Shown here: positions 61,115 to 64,000 of the stretch, one piece after another
Layout of the letters: every line of letters begins with the position of its first letter
Numbering within the stretch: position 1 is the first letter of the stretch
Assembly (NCBI GenBank): GCA_027310305.1
Contig: DAIDBD010000127.1
Span: forward strand, 34,208 to 98,207
Direction: 5' to 3'
DNA from: Herminiimonas sp.
GTDB lineage: Bacteria > Pseudomonadota > Gammaproteobacteria > Burkholderiales > Burkholderiaceae_D
DNA length: 64,000 bases
Program-made: the position numbers and the translations under genes
Notes under the pieces: model-generated
Seen by the model: the letters and a program-made list of their open reading frames with translations, nothing else
Told to the model about the DNA's origin: nothing
The model's database searches: none

Positions 61115-63207
61115 CCACACAATTCAAAGTATGCAACTGCAATCGCACGATGCCGCTGGACGCCGCCGCGGGCGCCAGGCTCGGTGCTGCCCTGGGCGGC
61201 GCGGCGCTGCCCGTCGCCACGGAATTATGCCGGCGCGAGGCGGGCAATTATCTCAATGCGATAGAAGGCGTCGATGATGTGGTGATCGCCTGCACGCAGG
61301 AGCGCGGATTGTTTTCCGAACTCGCACAGCAGAAGCAGTCGGTTGCGCCGCTGCGGTTCGTCAACATTCGCGAAACGGGCGGCTGGGGCGCGCAATCGAA
61401 AGAGTCGCTGCCCAAGATGGCCGCGCTATTGGCTGCGGCTGCATTGCCCGATCCGGAACCGGTGCCGGTCGTCAATTACGAATCGCAGGGGCAGGTACTG
61501 ATCATCGGCGCTGCCGATCATGTGCTGCCGTGGGCAAAACGTCTCGGGTCGCAACTCGATGTGAGTGTGCTGCTGACGGGCGGCGGCACGTCGGAAATAC
61601 TGCAGGATCGTTCGTATCCGACGTTTTCCGGCGATCGGGTAGCCGTGACCGGCTGGCTCGGCGCATTCAAAGTGACATGGCAGCAGGCCAATCCGATCGA
61701 TCTGGAAACCTGCACCCGTTGCATGGCTTGCATTGATGCCTGCCCTGAAAATGCAATCGATCTGACGTACCAGATCGATCTGGATAAATGCAAAGCGCAC
61801 CGCGATTGCGTGGCGGCGTGCGGCTCGATCGGCGCGATCGATTTCATGCGGCAGGCGACCGAACGCAGCGGTGAATACGATCTTGTTTTCGATCTGTCGG
61901 AGATGCCGCTGATCGCATTGCATCAATCGCCGCAAGGCTATTTTGCGCCGGGACGAGATCACCAGCGACAGATGGACGATGCGCTCCAGTTGGCGCAAAT
62001 GGTCGGCCAGTTTGAAAAACCGAAATTTTTCCTCTACAAGGAAAAATTGTGCGCGCATGGCCGCAATGGAAAGATCGGTTGCAATGCCTGTATCGATATC
62101 TGTTCCGCCGAGGCGATCAGCCACAACGGCAATCACGTCAAGGTCAATCCGAATCTCTGCGCCGGCTGCGGCGCCTGCACTACGGTCTGCCCATCGGGCG
62201 CGATGGGCTATGCCTATCCTCGTACCACCGATATGGGCTTGCGGTTCAAGACGTTGCTCGGCACGTACGCCAAGGCGGGAGGCCGGCAGGCCGCGTTGCT
62301 GATACACAGCAACGAGCAAGGATCTGCACTGATCGATCAGGCCGGGCGTTTGTCCAGAACAGGCGGAAAAGGGATTCCAGCGCGTGTGATTCCGGTTAAT
62401 GTGCATCACACCGCATCAACCGGTATCGATTTGTGGCTGGCGGCGATTGCCTACGGCGCCGCGAACGTGGCGGTACTGGTTACCGGCGAAGAAGCGCCGC
62501 AATATCTGTCTGCGTTACGGGAGCAGATGTCCATTGCGCAGACGATCTTGTCCGGGCTGGGCTATGCGGGAACCCACTTCCACATGGTTAACGCGAAAAC
62601 GGCGCACGAACTGGAGATGGCGCTGCATTCTCTCCAATCCGGTCAAGCACCTGCACAGCGCGCGACATTCAATGTCGGCGCCGAAAAACGCGGCACGCTC
62701 GACTTTGCAATAGAACATTTGCTTAAATTCGCACCGGCTAGGCAAGATGAAATCGCATTGCCGGCCGGTGCCTTGTACGGAGCGGTCAGCGTCAACAAGG
62801 ACAAATGCACGCTGTGCATGTCCTGTGTCGGTGCGTGCCCTGAATCGGCGCTGATGGACAATTCGAATTTGCCGCAATTGCGTTTCGTCGAGAAAAATTG
62901 CGTGCAATGCGGCCTGTGCGAAAAGACCTGCCCGGAAAGCGCCATCGCGCTGATGCCAAGACTGTTATTGACCGATGCGGCCAAACAACCGATCGTGCTC
63001 AATGAAGCGCAACCTTATCATTGCATCCGCTGCGACAAGCCGTTCGGCACGCTGCAAATGATCGACAACATGGTGGCCAAACTATCGCTGCATGGTGCAT
63101 TTTCCGGCAATATCGACCGCATCAGGATGTGCTCCGATTGCCGGGTGGTCGACATGATGGAGAACAAGCATGAGGCGTTGATTACGGATATGAAGCGGCC
63201 GCATTAA
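61111..63207 (+). CDS. Polyferredoxin-type 4Fe-4S protein of a formate dehydrogenase cluster
   Basis: 698 residues, probably cytoplasmic since no signal peptide is seen. Four complete ferredoxin motifs are visible: CTRCMACIDACP (about 204-215), CAGCGACTTVCP (about 350-361), CTLCMSCVGACP (about 566-577) and CVQCGLCEKTCP (about 601-612). Others are incomplete or variant: CKAHRDCVAAC, and CAHG...CNACIDIC. An N-terminal CNCN motif and a C-terminal Cys set (CIRCDKPFGT...CSDCR) may bind metal as well. Between 380 and 540 lies a cysteine-free alpha/beta region. It probably carries electrons to or from a formate dehydrogenase, or serves in its maturation. It overlaps DUF3306 by ATGA. Confidence 0.9.
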   Translation: MTTQFKVCNCNRTMPLDAAAGARLGAALGGAALPVATELCRREAGNYLNAIEGVDDVVIACTQERGLFSELAQQKQSVAPLRFVNIRETGGWGAQSKESLPKMAALLAAAALPDPEPVPVVNYESQGQVLIIGAADHVLPWAKRLGSQLDVSVLLTGGGTSEILQDRSYPTFSGDRVAVTGWLGAFKVTWQQANPIDLETCTRCMACIDACPENAIDLTYQIDLDKCKAHRDCVAACGSIGAIDFMRQATERSGEYDLVFDLSEMPLIALHQSPQGYFAPGRDHQRQMDDALQLAQMVGQFEKPKFFLYKEKLCAHGRNGKIGCNACIDICSAEAISHNGNHVKVNPNLCAGCGACTTVCPSGAMGYAYPRTTDMGLRFKTLLGTYAKAGGRQAALLIHSNEQGSALIDQAGRLSRTGGKGIPARVIPVNVHHTASTGIDLWLAAIAYGAANVAVLVTGEEAPQYLSALREQMSIAQTILSGLGYAGTHFHMVNAKTAHELEMALHSLQSGQAPAQRATFNVGAEKRGTLDFAIEHLLKFAPARQDEIALPAGALYGAVSVNKDKCTLCMSCVGACPESALMDNSNLPQLRFVEKNCVQCGLCEKTCPESAIALMPRLLLTDAAKQPIVLNEAQPYHCIRCDKPFGTLQMIDNMVAKLSLHGAFSGNIDRIRMCSDCRVVDMMENKHEALITDMKRPH

Positions 63208-63245
63208 TCATTTTTTGAATAATCACTGAAGGCTTCAGGATTCCG

Positions 63246-63860
63246 ATGACAAACCCTCAACCGTTAAAGTTTGAAACCCCCGATCAAGGAGAAGAAACCG
63301 CACGCGCCGATTTGTACGGATTGCTGGCAACATTATTTTGCGCACCGCCATCGCAAGCGCTGCTCGACACGATTGCATCGGCGCGAGCGGAAGGAAACGG
63401 CATTCTCGAACGCGCCTGGGCTGAACTGGTTGCCGCATGCAAGCAGGCGCGGGCGGAATCCGTCCGGGAAGAATATGAGCAGCTTTTCATCGGTGTCGGC
63501 AAACCCGAGGTGATGCTGTACGGCTCTTATTATTTGTCCGGATTTTTGATGGAAAAACCGTTGGCTGTATTACGGACCGACCTTGCAGATCTCGGGTTGC
63601 AGCGGTCGGAGGCGGTAGTCGAAAGCGAAGACCATATCGCAACGCTGTGCGAAGTAATGCGTTATTTGATAGCGTCGGACGACATAGTGCATGCGAATAT
63701 CGCAACGCAAAAAAAGTTTTTCGCAGATCACATGCAAGCCTGGGTTGCTGATTTATGCACCGCGCTCGAAGCGCATCCCAACGCAAAGTTCTATATTTCC
63801 GTTTCGCATCTTGCCCGTGGTTTCTTTGAAGTCGAAATGCAGGCGTTTGATATGTATTGA
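63246..63860 (+). CDS. TorD/DmsD-family molybdoenzyme chaperone
   Basis: 204 residues, all-helical. RADLYGLLATLFCAPPSQALLDTI at the start, the middle REEYEQLFIGVGKPEVMLYGSYYLSGFLMEKPLA (the E-x-x-x-L-F-x-G core of the TorD family), and the end ISVSHLARGFFEVEMQAFD are characteristic. Such chaperones bind Tat signal peptides or the apo-form of a molybdoenzyme until the cofactor is inserted; here a formate dehydrogenase catalytic subunit is the likely client. It follows the polyferredoxin gene by 38 bases. The expected structural genes are not within the 140 bases left in the window. Confidence 0.92.
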   Translation: MTNPQPLKFETPDQGEETARADLYGLLATLFCAPPSQALLDTIASARAEGNGILERAWAELVAACKQARAESVREEYEQLFIGVGKPEVMLYGSYYLSGFLMEKPLAVLRTDLADLGLQRSEAVVESEDHIATLCEVMRYLIASDDIVHANIATQKKFFADHMQAWVADLCTALEAHPNAKFYISVSHLARGFFEVEMQAFDMY

Positions 63861-63882
63861 AGATCAGTAGTGTCCGGTTTAA

Positions 63883-64000
63883 TTAATGTGCGCCGACCGG
63901 AAAGCCAGACTTGACGCGGGTTTCGAGAGATTTAGGGGTGTCCACGATTTGAATTTCAAGTTGCGCATTTGCGATACTTTCGGGTTGAAACGACCTGGGG
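63883..64000 (-). CDS. Unknown protein, C-terminal end (cut by window edge)
   Basis: An open frame on the minus strand enters from the right edge and stops at 63885-63883, giving 38 residues (ending KSGFPVGAH). No family is recognised. Its convergent orientation to the TorD gene and its stop lying 10 bases from the possible element boundary are typical of the end of an insertion-sequence transposase. The alternative is an ordinary convergent gene or chance. Confidence 0.35.
   Translation of the reverse strand, partial: PRSFQPESIANAQLEIQIVDTPKSLETRVKSGFPVGAH

Overview
The window is a moderately GC-rich stretch of a betaproteobacterial chromosome. Gene content and order point to Burkholderiales, most likely Oxalobacteraceae (a Herminiimonas/Janthinobacterium-like organism). 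The signs are a GntR regulator followed by sdhCDAB-sdhE-gltA-odhA-odhB-lpdA, a surE-pcm-nlpD-rpoS block, the run rlmN-pilW-rodZ-ispG-hisS-yfgM-bamB-der-hfq-hflX-hflK-hflC-hisZ-purA, and a DUF3305/DUF3306/polyferredoxin/TorD module at the right end. The assignment to family is inference from gene order, not a database match.

Layout. 1-12 kb: TCA-cycle block with the end of a GntR regulator, succinate dehydrogenase and its flavinylation factor, citrate synthase, the 2-oxoglutarate dehydrogenase E1/E2/E3 genes and a small lipoprotein, closed by a terminator. 12-18.4 kb: single genes (ZapE ATPase, a secreted coiled-coil protein, a PP2C phosphatase, a YdcH-like protein, a DinG-type helicase, a quinone oxidoreductase with a candidate TetR-type operator). 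18.4-24.3 kb: surE-pcm-nlpD-rpoS-exonuclease-rlmD. 24.3-25.7 kb: a Bax-inhibitor-1 family membrane protein and ndk. 25.7-41.6 kb: a long co-directional housekeeping cluster covering tRNA/rRNA modification, type IV pilus assembly, cell shape, isoprenoid synthesis, histidyl-tRNA synthesis, outer-membrane assembly, ribosome GTPases, Hfq, the FtsH-modulating HflKC complex, histidine and purine synthesis. 41.6-54.5 kb: tRNA-Leu, rnr, rlmB, cysE, lpxH, two tandem cyclophilins, cysS, an AlkA-type glycosylase, accA, tilS, lysC and tRNA-Ser. 54.5-57.9 kb: an AT-richer, gene-poor stretch of small orphan genes and hairpins. 57.9-63.9 kb: mobA, apbC and an operon encoding DUF3305, DUF3306, a 698-residue polyferredoxin and a TorD-family chaperone. 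These are accessory functions expected beside a molybdenum formate dehydrogenase, whose structural genes would lie to the right. The last 120 bases hold the end of another reading frame on the minus strand, possibly a mobile element.

Most of the window is conserved core genome and I see no CRISPR array, prophage or classical defence system. The parts that deserve attention are the formate-dehydrogenase accessory operon with its unusual polyferredoxin, the orphan region after tRNA-Ser (including a candidate short RNA with an exposed CCUCCU motif), several regulatory hairpins (odhB-lpdA gap, hfq leader, quinone oxidoreductase promoter), and the possible insertion at the right edge.
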